The notes beneath the pieces were generated by a model. The model was not told where the DNA came from. It saw only the letters and a program-made list of their open reading frames with translations, and did not search any database. The position numbers and the translations under genes were made by a program. DNA of 64,000 nucleotides from Pollutimonas nitritireducens (GTDB lineage: Bacteria; Pseudomonadota; Gammaproteobacteria; Burkholderiales; Burkholderiaceae_B): the NCBI RefSeq assembly GCF_002849615.1, contig NZ_PDNV01000003.1:1-64000 (forward strand), given 5' to 3'. Below are positions 19,224-28,983 of this stretch, in pieces; position 1 is the stretch's first letter; each line of letters starts with the position of its first letter.

Positions 19224-20114
19224 ATGCAAGAAAATAGCACGATCAGGCTATTCAAACGCGGTCCTACCGCGGAGTTGCGCCTGTTTGTGTTTGTGGTCCT
19301 TTCCCTGAGCCTGCTGATTGTCGATGTGCGCTGGCGGGTCCTGGATCCGGCCCGGCAAGCCATTTCGGTGGTCCTGTATCCCTTTCAACGCATCATGATG
19401 GCGCCGCGCGATGCGATAGAGCATATAAGCAGCTGGAGCGACGCGGCGGCATTGGCCCGAACAGAGAGGGAAGCCTTGCAACGCCAGCGCATCGAACTGG
19501 CCCAGATCTCCACCCACGCTGCACAACTGGCGACTGAAAATGAGCAATTGCGCCGCCTGCTCAATGTCGCCGATACGGTCACCCAGCCATCCGTCGCGGT
19601 CGAGGTATTCTACGAGCCCCCTAACGCTTTCTCGCACCATCTGGTTTTCAACAAAGGCTCGGCCAGCGGCATACGGCCTGGCATGCCCGTAATCGATGAA
19701 GGCGGTATCGTCGGACAGATCGTGCGTGTTACGCCTTTCACATCAGAAGCGGCGTTGCTCACTGACGAGAAAGTGTCAATACCGGTACAGGTGTTGCGCA
19801 GCGGACTCCGGCTGATCGCATTTGGTGGCAATATCACCGGCAAGCTCGAAGTTCGATATCTGACTGCCGACGTCGACCTCGAGCCAGGCGATGTCCTGGT
19901 CACCAGTGGCATTGGGGGCCTGTTTCCCGCTGGTCTCTCGGTTGCAAAGGTGGATCACGTCAATCGCGACCCTGCTTCCGGTTTTGCCTTGGCCGTGGCC
20001 ACGCCACTGTCCCATCCGGAAAGGCATCGTCATTTCCTGGTTCTGCGCGTCGATGTTTCGCCGTCCGAGCCTGTTCAAGAGAGGCCTCAGAATGGTTCGC
20101 AAGCCGACCGGTAG
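19224..20114 (+). CDS. mreC: Rod-shape determining protein MreC
   Basis: A bitopic inner-membrane protein linking MreB to the periplasmic wall-synthesis machinery. In 296 residues: a short cytoplasmic head, one membrane segment (about residues 20-40), a coiled coil (about 70-115, ending LATENEQLRRLLN) and two beta-barrel domains with GMPVIDEGGIVGQI and GDVLVTSGIGGLFPAGL. The frame opens earlier (19182), but the family start matches MQENSTIRLFKRG at 19224. Its end overlaps mreD by 23 bases. Confidence 0.94.
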   Translation: MQENSTIRLFKRGPTAELRLFVFVVLSLSLLIVDVRWRVLDPARQAISVVLYPFQRIMMAPRDAIEHISSWSDAAALARTEREALQRQRIELAQISTHAAQLATENEQLRRLLNVADTVTQPSVAVEVFYEPPNAFSHHLVFNKGSASGIRPGMPVIDEGGIVGQIVRVTPFTSEAALLTDEKVSIPVQVLRSGLRLIAFGGNITGKLEVRYLTADVDLEPGDVLVTSGIGGLFPAGLSVAKVDHVNRDPASGFALAVATPLSHPERHRHFLVLRVDVSPSEPVQERPQNGSQADR

Positions 20115-20670
20115 CGCCCCTGTAGCCGGGCAGCGGCGCTCGTCGTTGAGTTCGCTCGAGCCCATCGATGCCTCGCCGTTCAAGCGACCATCAAGTCCTC
20201 TTTTCGTCTGGTTCACGCTGTTGCTGATCTGGCTGGTTTCACTGTTACCGTGGCGAGTGTGGCAACCCGCGCCGGATCTGCTGTTGTTGGTGATCGTATT
20301 CTGGTGCCTTCATGAGCCCGGGCGGGTGAACATGCTTGCAGCCTTTTGCATAGGCCTGCTCATGGACGTGCACGATGGCGCCCTGCTCGGAGAGCAGGCT
20401 CTCACCTTCAGCGTAGCGGCCTATGGTTCACTGCTGCTCAGCCGCAGGTTGCAACGCTTCAACTCCATCGTCCAGGCCATACATATGCTTCCCGTTTTTG
20501 TGCTGTCTGAAGCGGTATCACGGGTGGCGCATTCCTGGCTTGCGGGTGAATGGGTGGGGTGGGACTGGTTGTGGTCGGCCTTATTCACCGCTATGCTTTG
20601 GCCCTTGGCGGATGTGTTGCTGCACATGCCACAGCGCCGTCTGGACGAGACCGAGTCAGGCTCGGCCTGA
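20092..20670 (+). CDS. mreD: Rod-shape determining protein MreD
   Basis: A 192-residue membrane protein of the elongasome with five or six hydrophobic segments after a 40-residue polar N-terminus; the pattern PDLLLLVIVFWCLHEPGRVN and GLLMDVHDGALLGEQAL is typical of MreD. The upstream frame inside mreC is not homologous; GAGAGG precedes the ATG at 20092. It overlaps the end of mreC and is followed by mrdA after 25 bases. Confidence 0.92.
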   Translation: MVRKPTGSAPVAGQRRSSLSSLEPIDASPFKRPSSPLFVWFTLLLIWLVSLLPWRVWQPAPDLLLLVIVFWCLHEPGRVNMLAAFCIGLLMDVHDGALLGEQALTFSVAAYGSLLLSRRLQRFNSIVQAIHMLPVFVLSEAVSRVAHSWLAGEWVGWDWLWSALFTAMLWPLADVLLHMPQRRLDETESGSA

Positions 20671-20695
20671 GTTGGCGGGACGGTAACCATTTCCT

Positions 20696-22756
20696 ATGTT
20701 CGAGTTCAAGAAAACCACGCATAACCAGAAGCGGAAGATGTTTGTCCGGGTCTGCGTAGCTGGCGTGTTGGCAATACTTTGCTTCGGCGTGCTGGCCGGC
20801 CGGCTATGGCATTTGCAGGTCGTACGCTACGAGGGCCTGGCGGCACGTGCCGACCAGAATCGGATCGCTGTCGTTCCCATTCCTCCGCGACGTGGCGAAA
20901 TTACGGATCGCAATGGGGTGATCCTGGCGAGGAACTATCGCGACTACACATTATCTGTCGTGCCCGCCAATGTCGAAGCCGATATGAAGACCATGCTCGA
21001 TTCATTGGGGGAACTGGTCTATCTTAGCCCCACCGACAGGCGTCGATTCACGCAGCAGATGAATCAGACAGGGCGGTATACGCCGATATTGCTGCGCAAT
21101 AACCTCAATGATACTGAAGCATCGTGGTTCGCCGCGCATGCGTACAAGTTTCCCGGCGTGGAACTCAGTGCCCGGTGGGTACGGGAGTACCCGCAAGGTG
21201 AATCGGCTGCTCATGTGTTGGGCTATGTGGGACGTATCTCCGAGAAAGACCTCGAAGAGCTGGAGAAAGCCGGCAAGCTGGGGAATTATCGTGGCAGCAA
21301 CACAATAGGAAGAAAGGGCATAGAGAAGACCTGGGAAGAGACACTGCACGGTCGCACCGGAGTCGAGGAAGTGGAAGTCACCGCTAGCGGCCGACCGGTG
21401 CGTACGCTCAGCCGGGTCGACCCCGTGCCGGGATCGAACCTGGTGTTGTCCATCGACATCGAACTTCAGAAGGTGGCAGAGAAACAATTCGAGGGTCGCC
21501 GCGGTGCGCTGGTGGCTATCGAGCCGGCGACCGGGGACGTATTGGCCTTCGTCTCGGCACCTTCTTTCGATCCTAATCTGTTCATCGACGGCATCGATGT
21601 CGAGAACTGGCGAAAACTGAACGAGTCGCCCGACCACCCCCTCATAAACAGGCCGTTGTACGGCACGTACCCGATCGGATCCACCTATAAACCGTTTGTA
21701 GGACTGGCGGCACTGGAACTGGGTAAACGTTCTGCCACGCAGCGCATACCGGATCCGGGCTACTTCGAATTTGGCGGTCAGCGTTTCCGGAATGCAGGCG
21801 GCGCGGCATACGGACCCACGGACATGCATCGCGCGATCGTCGTGTCGTCGGATACCTACTTTTTTTCACTGGGACCTGAAATCGGCGTGAACGCCTTGCA
21901 CGACTTCAGCAAGCAGTTCGGCTTCGGCCAAATAACCGGGATCGACCTCGAGGGGGAGCGTCGCGGTGTGCTGCCCTCCACCGAATGGAAGCGCCAGGCG
22001 TATAAAAAGCCGGCCCAGCAACGCTGGTATGCCGGCGAAACGGTGTCTGTGACAGTGGGCCAAGGCTATAACTCCTTCACCTTGCTGCAATTGGCGCAGG
22101 CAACTGCAGTACTGGCCAATGACGGCGCTTACATGCAGCCTCATCTGGTGAGCCTGGTGTCCAGCCCTCAAAGCGGGAAGACGATACGAACAGTGACCCA
22201 GCCATCGTACACAATACCGCTCAAGCAAGAGAATCTTGCCGTGATACGCAATGCGATGGCGGACGTTATTCGCAAAGGTACAGGGCGCAGGGCATTTGCC
22301 GGTGCAACGTATCAGGCGGCCGGTAAAACAGGTACGGCGCAGGTTTACAGCTTGAAAGGCGCCAAGTACAGCGCGGATGTGCAAGAGCGCCTGCGGGACC
22401 ACGCCTTATTCATGGCCTATGCGCCGGTCGAGAATCCGCAGGTTGCGGTCGCGCTGATCGTGGAGAACGGCGGCTGGGGCGCTACGGTGGCGGCACCGGT
22501 GGCACGCAAGGTATTTGATTATTGGTTGTCGCCAGAGCGTCTTGCCAGCGAACGGTACCCAGGTATTCCTGTGGAGCCACCGCTGGAACACAGTCCGGGA
22601 AGCGAAGAAGAAGGCGCCAGCGGCGAGTCGATGGATGCCATCCTGCGTCCCGAAGATATGCCCGACGTACCGCAGCACAGCGATCCAGCTGATATCGAAG
22701 TGACCACGCCGCCCGATACCCCCGCGGCGCCGATTCGATTGCAGGATGTTCGATGA
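20696..22756 (+). CDS. mrdA: Penicillin-binding protein 2
   Basis: Transpeptidase of the elongasome, cross-linking peptidoglycan during side-wall growth. The 686-residue chain has an N-terminal membrane anchor (about 15-38), the pedestal domain, and a transpeptidase domain with catalytic Ser329 in GSTYKP, the SSD motif at 384-386 and KTGT at 544-547. The acidic, proline-rich tail (about 620-686) extends past the catalytic domain, as in related species. It overlaps the start of rodA by four bases. Confidence 0.96.
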   Translation: MFEFKKTTHNQKRKMFVRVCVAGVLAILCFGVLAGRLWHLQVVRYEGLAARADQNRIAVVPIPPRRGEITDRNGVILARNYRDYTLSVVPANVEADMKTMLDSLGELVYLSPTDRRRFTQQMNQTGRYTPILLRNNLNDTEASWFAAHAYKFPGVELSARWVREYPQGESAAHVLGYVGRISEKDLEELEKAGKLGNYRGSNTIGRKGIEKTWEETLHGRTGVEEVEVTASGRPVRTLSRVDPVPGSNLVLSIDIELQKVAEKQFEGRRGALVAIEPATGDVLAFVSAPSFDPNLFIDGIDVENWRKLNESPDHPLINRPLYGTYPIGSTYKPFVGLAALELGKRSATQRIPDPGYFEFGGQRFRNAGGAAYGPTDMHRAIVVSSDTYFFSLGPEIGVNALHDFSKQFGFGQITGIDLEGERRGVLPSTEWKRQAYKKPAQQRWYAGETVSVTVGQGYNSFTLLQLAQATAVLANDGAYMQPHLVSLVSSPQSGKTIRTVTQPSYTIPLKQENLAVIRNAMADVIRKGTGRRAFAGATYQAAGKTGTAQVYSLKGAKYSADVQERLRDHALFMAYAPVENPQVAVALIVENGGWGATVAAPVARKVFDYWLSPERLASERYPGIPVEPPLEHSPGSEEEGASGESMDAILRPEDMPDVPQHSDPADIEVTTPPDTPAAPIRLQDVR

Positions 22757-23889
22757 AACGAATAGCGCAGTGGATATTCAAGGCCTTCAACGCATTCGAT
22801 TGGCCCTTGCTGGCCCTGGTCATCCTGATGGCCGTACTCGGAATGACGGTAATGCATTCTGCTGTTGGAGGAACCGACTGGCGATTCTCAGATCAGTTGC
22901 GCAATTTCCTGATTGCCTTCCTATTTCTCTGGATCACTGCGCTGACTCCGCCCCCGATGCTGATGCGTCTGGCCCCCTACTTTTACGTCGTGGGCGTAGT
23001 GTTGTTGCTGGGTGTGGAATTCTTTGGCGAGACAAGTAAGGGTGCCACCCGTTGGCTGAACCTTGGCGTGGCGCGAATACAGCCGTCCGAGATGCTGAAA
23101 ATTTCGGTGCCTTTGATGCTGGCCTGGTATTTTCACCGCAACCAGGGCAGTTTGAAGATAATTGATTTTTTTGTGGCGGGCGTGCTGCTGGCCATTCCGT
23201 TTTCACTCATCGTCATGCAGCCTGACCTTGGCACGGCGTTATTGGTATTCGTATCCGGCTTTTGCGTCATCTACTTTGGTGGTTTGTCCTTCAAATTGCT
23301 GGTTCCCATTGCGGCGCTGATGGTTACGGGCATAGGCGGCTTGATGTACTACGAAGACGTCATATGCCAGCCGGATGTGGATTGGGTGTTGTTGCATGAG
23401 TATCAGAAATACCGGGTCTGCACTTTGCTGGATCCCGGGTCAGATCCCCTGGGTAAAGGCTTCCACACGATACAGTCCATGATTGCCATCGGTTCAGGCG
23501 GTGTGTATGGAAAGGGTTACATGATGGGCACGCAGTCGCATCTGGACTTCATTCCCGAACGCACCACGGATTTCATCTTTGCCGTATATGCGGAGGAGTT
23601 CGGGCTGTATGGCGGCATCATGCTGCTGGTGTTGTATGGCTTGCTCATCGTACGCGGTCTGGCCATAGCCATGCGCGCCCATACACAGTTTGGGCGACTG
23701 CTGGCCGGAGCCATGTCCATGATGTTCTTTGTATACGTGTTCGTAAACGTCGGTATGGTCACCGGCATTCTTCCGGTCGTGGGTGTTCCGCTGCCGTTCA
23801 TGAGCTATGGCGGTACCGCACTCCTTACCTTGGGAGTGGCTTGCGGGATACTGATGAGCATCAGCCGGTATCGGCCGGTGCGTCAGTAA
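22753..23889 (+). CDS. rodA: Rod-shape protein RodA (SEDS peptidoglycan glycosyltransferase)
   Basis: Inner-membrane SEDS family polymerase working with penicillin-binding protein 2. The 378 residues show about ten hydrophobic segments and the SEDS signatures QPDLGTALLVF, FIPERTTDFIFAVYAEEFG and GVPLPFMSYGGTALL near the C-terminus. The ATG overlaps the mrdA stop (ATGA), so the two partners are translationally coupled. The last 29 bases overlap the end of the convergent mutY. Confidence 0.96.
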   Translation: MKRIAQWIFKAFNAFDWPLLALVILMAVLGMTVMHSAVGGTDWRFSDQLRNFLIAFLFLWITALTPPPMLMRLAPYFYVVGVVLLLGVEFFGETSKGATRWLNLGVARIQPSEMLKISVPLMLAWYFHRNQGSLKIIDFFVAGVLLAIPFSLIVMQPDLGTALLVFVSGFCVIYFGGLSFKLLVPIAALMVTGIGGLMYYEDVICQPDVDWVLLHEYQKYRVCTLLDPGSDPLGKGFHTIQSMIAIGSGGVYGKGYMMGTQSHLDFIPERTTDFIFAVYAEEFGLYGGIMLLVLYGLLIVRGLAIAMRAHTQFGRLLAGAMSMMFFVYVFVNVGMVTGILPVVGVPLPFMSYGGTALLTLGVACGILMSISRYRPVRQ

Positions 23890-24979
23890 ATTCAGGCAGC
23901 GCCCTGTCATGTGGATTGAACAGGCCATCCAGAATTTTCCTTATGGGCGCGGGGAGTGCAGTGGATGGCAGGTCTTCGATGGCTATCCAGGCCTGGCCCT
24001 GGCCCGCTTCTGTCACCCGCAGGGTGTCGCATTGCAAATACCATGGTTCGATATGCAATTTGAAATGACTGAATACATGCAACAAGCCAGCCATTTTCTG
24101 CGCTGCGCCGGCCTGGCCAAAGTTGCGACAGGCCGCGTCGATTTCTGATGCATCGTCGTATCTGGGCAGACTCCACAGGCCTCCCCAGATGCCCGGCGAG
24201 ACTTGCTTCTCCAGCAGAATCCTGTCATGCGATCGCACAACGAGCATCTTGCACGCCCGTTCGGGACTCGCTTTTCGTGGCTTGGGCGTGGGGAGTTGCT
24301 GCTGCACCCCATGTATATAGGCGTAGCAATTTGCCTTCAAGGGACACCGCGCGCAGTCAGGACGCCCACGTATGCAGCATTGCGAGCCAAGGTCCATCAG
24401 CCCTTGCGTGTAGGCCGCCATGTCCAGTGAGGCGGGCGCGGCCTCCACGGCGCTTTGCGCCGTATCCCACAGGAGCTTCTCGGTCTCACGTTGGCTGGTC
24501 ACGCCGTAGATGCCGAAGTAACGGGTGAAGACACGCTTGACGTTTCCGTCCATGATGGCGCTGCGCGTGCCGTACGCGAACGCGGCAATGGCTGCCGCCG
24601 TCGAACGCCCTATGCCAGGCAGCGTGGCAATCTGTTCGGGGGTCGGAGGGAAACGACAATCCCAGTTGGTCGCCAGTTCCTGTGCGCAGCGATGCAGATT
24701 GCGGGCGCGGGCATAGTAGCCCAGGCCCGCCCAATAAGGCATTACGTCTTCCTGCTGCGCTTGCGCCAGTGTCGCGATATCGGGAAACCGGGACAGGAAC
24801 CGCTCGTAATAGCCTATTACCGTGGCGACCTGGGTTTGCTGCAACATGATTTCCGAAAGCCATATCCGGTATGGGTCTTGTGTACCCTGCCATGGTAAAT
24901 GGTGCCGACCGTGCTGCTTCTGCCAATACACCACCGTACAGGCCAGACTCGAAAGCGCTGGCGTTTTATTAAGACTCAT
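23861..24979 (-). CDS. mutY: A/G-specific adenine DNA glycosylase MutY
   Basis: It removes adenine mispaired with 8-oxoguanine. The 372-residue chain has the helix-hairpin-helix segment LPGIGRSTAAAI, the catalytic-domain pattern WLSEIMLQQTQV, and an iron-sulfur cluster motif with cysteines spaced C-X6-C-X2-C-X5-C (the CIRGRPDCARCPLKANC stretch). The C-terminal Nudix-like domain (from about 230) recognises 8-oxoguanine. It begins at the ftsX stop (TGATG), so it is the third gene of ftsE-ftsX-mutY, and its end overlaps rodA by 29 bases. Confidence 0.95.
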   Translation of the reverse strand: MSLNKTPALSSLACTVVYWQKQHGRHHLPWQGTQDPYRIWLSEIMLQQTQVATVIGYYERFLSRFPDIATLAQAQQEDVMPYWAGLGYYARARNLHRCAQELATNWDCRFPPTPEQIATLPGIGRSTAAAIAAFAYGTRSAIMDGNVKRVFTRYFGIYGVTSQRETEKLLWDTAQSAVEAAPASLDMAAYTQGLMDLGSQCCIRGRPDCARCPLKANCYAYIHGVQQQLPTPKPRKASPERACKMLVVRSHDRILLEKQVSPGIWGGLWSLPRYDDASEIDAACRNFGQAGAAQKMAGLLHVFSHFKLHIEPWYLQCDTLRVTEAGQGQAWIAIEDLPSTALPAPIRKILDGLFNPHDRALPEFTDAPADTG

Positions 24980-25887
24980 CAGAATCGCGTATTGCGTGTT
25001 ACGGACCAGCGTGCCGACAAGGCCGCCAATATGGCTATGAGCACGACCGCCAGCACCAGGCTCATGCTGTCGGGCAGGCTTAGTATCAATTGCGTGCCGT
25101 AGCTGTCAGCCAGCCGCGCCAGGGCCGCGTTAAGCGGCACCAGGGCCAGCGCGGAAAACAGGATTGCCATAATGCTGGAAATCACGCCCGTCAAAGCCCC
25201 CAGGTAAAGGAATGGGCGCCGCACGAACGATTCGGTCGCCCCTACCAGCCGCGCCACACCAATTTCCTCGCGCTGGGTAAGAGCCTGCATGCGTACTGTA
25301 TTGAAAACGGTGGCGAGCACCACAAGTGCCACGCCCAGCGCCAGCAAGCCCAGTCCTATGCGCACAAAGCCAAGGATGGCTTCCAGGCGCCTGACCCATT
25401 CGCTGTCGAGTTGCACAGAATCGACGGCCTCCAGCTGGCGCCACTCACGGGCAAGCGCATTGGCCTGTTTAGCCAGGTCTGTGCTCTCGATAAGGGACAC
25501 GACGATGGCGTGGGGCAACGGGTTGCTGGGCAGCACCGACAGCGCGTCCGCCCAAGCCGGATTGGCCTTCAGCGTTTTCAGCGCGTCTTCGCGTGCGACC
25601 ACACGGACCGCCTGGATATCTTGCGGGTGTTCCTCGCGAAGCTGACGCGCCAGCTGGGTTGCTGTGTCTGGTGTGGCGCCGGGTCGCAAGAACAGGGTAA
25701 CTTCAGGCGAAACCGGCAGTTGTTTGACGACGGGTTGTGCGGAAACCAGGACCGATGCCGCAATAATGGGAATGGCCAGTGTCAGGCTAATGACAAGGAT
25801 GTTCGACAGGGATGAAAAGGGGTGGGACCAGAGGCGGCGCAAGGCCACCATGCAGGCATAGCGATGTTGTCGTAACCAGCGGCTCAT
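24979..25887 (-). CDS. ftsX: Cell division protein FtsX
   Basis: Membrane partner of FtsE; the pair acts at the division ring to control cell-wall hydrolases. The 302 residues have one membrane segment near residue 30, a periplasmic domain, and three more segments after about 170, the FtsX topology. Conserved QREEIGVARLVGATESFVRRPFLYLGAL lies before the third segment. Its start overlaps the ftsE stop by four bases. Confidence 0.94.
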   Translation of the reverse strand: MSRWLRQHRYACMVALRRLWSHPFSSLSNILVISLTLAIPIIAASVLVSAQPVVKQLPVSPEVTLFLRPGATPDTATQLARQLREEHPQDIQAVRVVAREDALKTLKANPAWADALSVLPSNPLPHAIVVSLIESTDLAKQANALAREWRQLEAVDSVQLDSEWVRRLEAILGFVRIGLGLLALGVALVVLATVFNTVRMQALTQREEIGVARLVGATESFVRRPFLYLGALTGVISSIMAILFSALALVPLNAALARLADSYGTQLILSLPDSMSLVLAVVLIAILAALSARWSVTRNTRF

Positions 25888-26555
25888 GACTTTACCCCCG
25901 GTATATCGGTGAATCGTCCCGCGTCGATGCGTAGCGTGCGCGATGCATAGGCCGCCATGAGGGCGCCGTCATGCGAAGCGATCAATGTGGTCACACCCAC
26001 GCGATTGAAATCGCGGAACACTTCCATGATGCGTCGCGCGCTTTCCTGGTCCAGGTTGGCGGTGGGCTCATCGGCGATAAGGATGGCCGGTCGATTGACA
26101 ATGGCGCGTGCAATGGCCAGGCGCTGTTGCTCACCCCCCGACATTTCCACGGGATTGAGGTCTTCCTTGCCCGACAGACCGACCTTTTCCATGGCGGCGC
26201 GCGCTCGGGTACCCGCCAGGCGGGTTTCCAGTCCGGCTACTGCCAGGGGGAGCAGCACGTTATTGATTGCGTTCCGATCGTAGAGTAGATGTGTGTCTTG
26301 AAGAATGACACCCACGGCGCGACGCAGATAGGGTCGTGCCCGGGCCGGCATTTTATCGATGCGATGGCCATTGACATGCACTGTGCCACGACTGGGCGGT
26401 TCGAGACCGCCGATAAGCTTCAGCAATGTGGACTTGCCGGCACCGGACGGTCCGGACACGAAGACGAATTCGCCCGGTTCGATGCGGAAATTGATGTCCG
26501 CCAGAATATTTCGCCCACGTCCGTAAGATTTGAATACGTGCTGGAATTCGATCAT
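25884..26555 (-). CDS. ftsE: Cell division ATP-binding protein FtsE
   Basis: ABC-type ATPase that pairs with FtsX. In 223 residues: Walker A GPSGAGKSTLL near 35, the signature MSGGEQQRLAIARA near 140, and Walker B ILIADEPTANLD. Length and lack of membrane segments fit FtsE rather than a transporter ATPase. First gene of ftsE-ftsX-mutY, divergent from aapJ over 137 bases. Confidence 0.95.
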   Translation of the reverse strand: MIEFQHVFKSYGRGRNILADINFRIEPGEFVFVSGPSGAGKSTLLKLIGGLEPPSRGTVHVNGHRIDKMPARARPYLRRAVGVILQDTHLLYDRNAINNVLLPLAVAGLETRLAGTRARAAMEKVGLSGKEDLNPVEMSGGEQQRLAIARAIVNRPAILIADEPTANLDQESARRIMEVFRDFNRVGVTTLIASHDGALMAAYASRTLRIDAGRFTDIPGVKS

Positions 26556-26692
26556 GTTGGCACAACTTCGAGGTGTCGCAAGGGATATCCCCCATGTTTT
26601 AAATGGATACCAGCGGCTACCATTCGCACGCTAACGGCACATGCACAATTGTATGCCGTGTTGACCAATTCAAGATACCGAAAGGACGATCC

Positions 26693-27709
26693 ATGAAACT
26701 ATTTAAAGCCGCCGCGCTGGGTGCATCGCTGTTCCTTGCCGCCGCCACAGCAAGTGCGGGCGAAACCCTGGATGCGGTGAAAGCCAAAGGCTTTGTGCAA
26801 TGCGGCGTGCATACCGGCCTTCCTGGTTTTTCGATCGCAAACAGCAAGGGCGAATGGACAGGCCTGGACGTCGATCTTTGCAAGGCCATTGCAGCGATGA
26901 TGTTTGGCGACGCTACGAAATACAAGGCCGTGGCACAAACCACTCAACAACGTTTCACGGCCTTGCAGTCCGGTGAAATCGATGTACTGACGCGCAATAC
27001 CACGGCAACAATGACCCGTGATACGACACTGGGCCTGATGACTCCCGGCGTGAACTATTACGACAGCCAGGGCATTATGGTCAAGACCAGCCTGGGCATC
27101 AAGAGTGCCAAAGAGCTCGGCGGTGCAGCCATCTGCGTCCAGCCCGGCACTACAACCGAGCTGAATCTTGCTGATTGGTTCCGATCCAACAAGCTGGAAT
27201 TCAAGCCGGTTGTCATCAACAATCCTGATGAAGCCATGCGCTCATACGAAGCAGGCCGCTGCGATGCCTATACCACTGACAAGTCGGGCCTGGCCACGAC
27301 GCGCACAACTCTCGCCAAACCAGACGACCATGTCATCCTGCCGGAAGATTTCTCCAAAGAACCGCTGGGCCCCATGGTTCGCCAGGGCGACGATCCCTGG
27401 TTCATGGTGGTGCGCTGGGCACTTAATACCATGCTCGAAGCCGAAGAGTACGGAATCAAGTCATCGAACGTCGACGAAATGCTCAAGAGCCCCAATCCGA
27501 ACATCCAGCGCATTCTGGGTGTGACAGGGGAAATGGGCAAAGGCCTGGGCCTGGACCAGAAATGGGCGTATAACCTCATCAAGCAAGTAGGCAACTATGG
27601 CGAATCTTTCGAACGCAACCTTGGCAAAAGCTCGGCAATGAAGCTCGAGCGTGGCCTTAATGCGCAATGGCGTGATGGCGGTTTGATGTACGGCTGGCCG
27701 GTGCGCTAG
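26693..27709 (+). CDS. aapJ: General L-amino acid ABC transporter, substrate-binding protein AapJ
   Basis: Periplasmic binding protein of an Aap-type uptake system. The 338-residue precursor begins with a signal peptide (MKLFKAAALGASLFLAAATASA, cut after ASA). The mature part has the type 3 solute-binding core (GVHTGLPGFS..GLDVDLCKAIA, VLTRNTTATMTRDTTLG, YEAGRCDAYTTDKSGL). AapJ proteins bind a broad range of L-amino acids. The frame is open from 26603, but AAAGGA before the ATG at 26693 and the signal peptide fix the start. First gene of aapJ-aapQ-aapM-aapP. Confidence 0.93.
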   Translation: MKLFKAAALGASLFLAAATASAGETLDAVKAKGFVQCGVHTGLPGFSIANSKGEWTGLDVDLCKAIAAMMFGDATKYKAVAQTTQQRFTALQSGEIDVLTRNTTATMTRDTTLGLMTPGVNYYDSQGIMVKTSLGIKSAKELGGAAICVQPGTTTELNLADWFRSNKLEFKPVVINNPDEAMRSYEAGRCDAYTTDKSGLATTRTTLAKPDDHVILPEDFSKEPLGPMVRQGDDPWFMVVRWALNTMLEAEEYGIKSSNVDEMLKSPNPNIQRILGVTGEMGKGLGLDQKWAYNLIKQVGNYGESFERNLGKSSAMKLERGLNAQWRDGGLMYGWPVR

Positions 27710-27757
27710 GCTTGCCGTTTTCATAGAAGGGTCAGCGCCAGTGCCTGTCCTTCAAAG

Positions 27758-27782
27758 GGGGACTCCTGCGTCAGGAGTCCCC
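27758..27782 (+). other. Strong hairpin between aapJ and aapQ
   Basis: GGGGACTCCTG and CAGGAGTCCCC form a perfect 11-bp stem with a 3-base loop, midway between the aapJ stop and aapQ. The downstream run (AAACGATTTTATC) is only weakly T-rich. Such stems after binding-protein genes usually protect the upstream message or partly terminate transcription, giving more binding protein than permease. Confidence 0.75.
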
Positions 27783-27798
27783 AAACGATTTTATCTTT

Positions 27799-28983
27799 AT
27801 GACGAAAAACACATCCACGCCCAGGGCGCCGGCAAGGCGCCTCTCATGGAATGATCCCGCGACCCGGGCTCTCGTCTACCAGGCGCTGATATTGAGTCTA
27901 GTGGGTTTCGCGGTCTGGTACCTGGTCTCCAATACACTGCATAATCTGGCCGCCCGTAATATATCTACCGGATTCGGGTTCCTGCGTCAGGAAGCGGGAT
28001 TCGCCATTGGTGAATCGGTCGTCGCTTATACACCGGCTGACACCTACGGTCGCGCAATCTGGGTGGGTTTGCTCAACACCTTGCGAATCTCGGTGATCGG
28101 GATTATTGCCGCCACGTTGTTTGGCACGCTGCTCGGAATTGCACGCCTGTCCAGAAACTGGCTCTTGTCGCGTGTCGCGAGCGCCTATATCGAGGTGATG
28201 CGCAATATTCCCTTGTTGCTTCAGCTCTTTTTCTGGTACGCCATCATCACTGAAAGCACGCCGGGGCCGCGCGAGGCGTTGAATCCATTGCCCGGTGTGT
28301 TTCTTTCCAATCGTGGACTCAAGCTGCCTTCGCTGCAAGGCGATGCGCTGGACTGGATTACCGCTGGCTTGGGAATGGCGATCATTGGCATTTTGCTGCT
28401 TGCGCATTGGGGCAGGAAACGCCAGGATGCAACCGGTAAAATCTTCCCCCTGGTGCGTGTTGGAGTGTTGCTGCTTTTCGCTTTGCCAGCGGCCGGCTGG
28501 TTGTTAAGCGGCGGCGCCCTCACGGTTGAGCTGCCTGAACTGAAAGGCTTCAACTTCACGGGAGGCATGTCGCTGTCTCCCGAATTCAGCGCATTGCTTG
28601 CCGGGCTCGTGATGTATACGTCTGCCTTTGTGGCCGAAGTCGTGCGCTCCGGCATCCAGTCGGTGAATCAAGGGCAGTGGGAAGCCGCCGGCGCTTTGGG
28701 GCTGTCACGGGCGCGGATGCTGCGTCTGGTCATCCTGCCTCAGGCCTTGCGGGTCATCGTACCGCCCATGACAAGTCAGTATCTGAACCTCACCAAGAAT
28801 AGTTCGCTCGCCGTGGCTATCGGGTATCCCGATATCGTGTCCGTGGTGAATACCACGCTGAACCAGACCGGCCAGGCCATTGAAGGAATCCTGATCATCA
28901 TGGCGGCCTACCTGACCGTGAGCCTATCGATCTCGATTTTCATGAACTGGTACAACAAGCGCATCGCGCTGGTGGAGCGTTAG
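27799..28983 (+). CDS. aapQ: General L-amino acid ABC transporter, permease AapQ
   Basis: A 394-residue permease subunit with about eight hydrophobic segments. The large insertion between the first and later membrane segments (about residues 70-260) and the EAA-loop region ALGLSRARMLRLVILPQALRVI are typical of AapQ, larger than ordinary HisM-type permeases. It pairs with AapM and the ATPase AapP. No clear ribosome-binding site precedes the ATG. It abuts aapM with no gap. Confidence 0.92.
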   Translation: MTKNTSTPRAPARRLSWNDPATRALVYQALILSLVGFAVWYLVSNTLHNLAARNISTGFGFLRQEAGFAIGESVVAYTPADTYGRAIWVGLLNTLRISVIGIIAATLFGTLLGIARLSRNWLLSRVASAYIEVMRNIPLLLQLFFWYAIITESTPGPREALNPLPGVFLSNRGLKLPSLQGDALDWITAGLGMAIIGILLLAHWGRKRQDATGKIFPLVRVGVLLLFALPAAGWLLSGGALTVELPELKGFNFTGGMSLSPEFSALLAGLVMYTSAFVAEVVRSGIQSVNQGQWEAAGALGLSRARMLRLVILPQALRVIVPPMTSQYLNLTKNSSLAVAIGYPDIVSVVNTTLNQTGQAIEGILIIMAAYLTVSLSISIFMNWYNKRIALVER

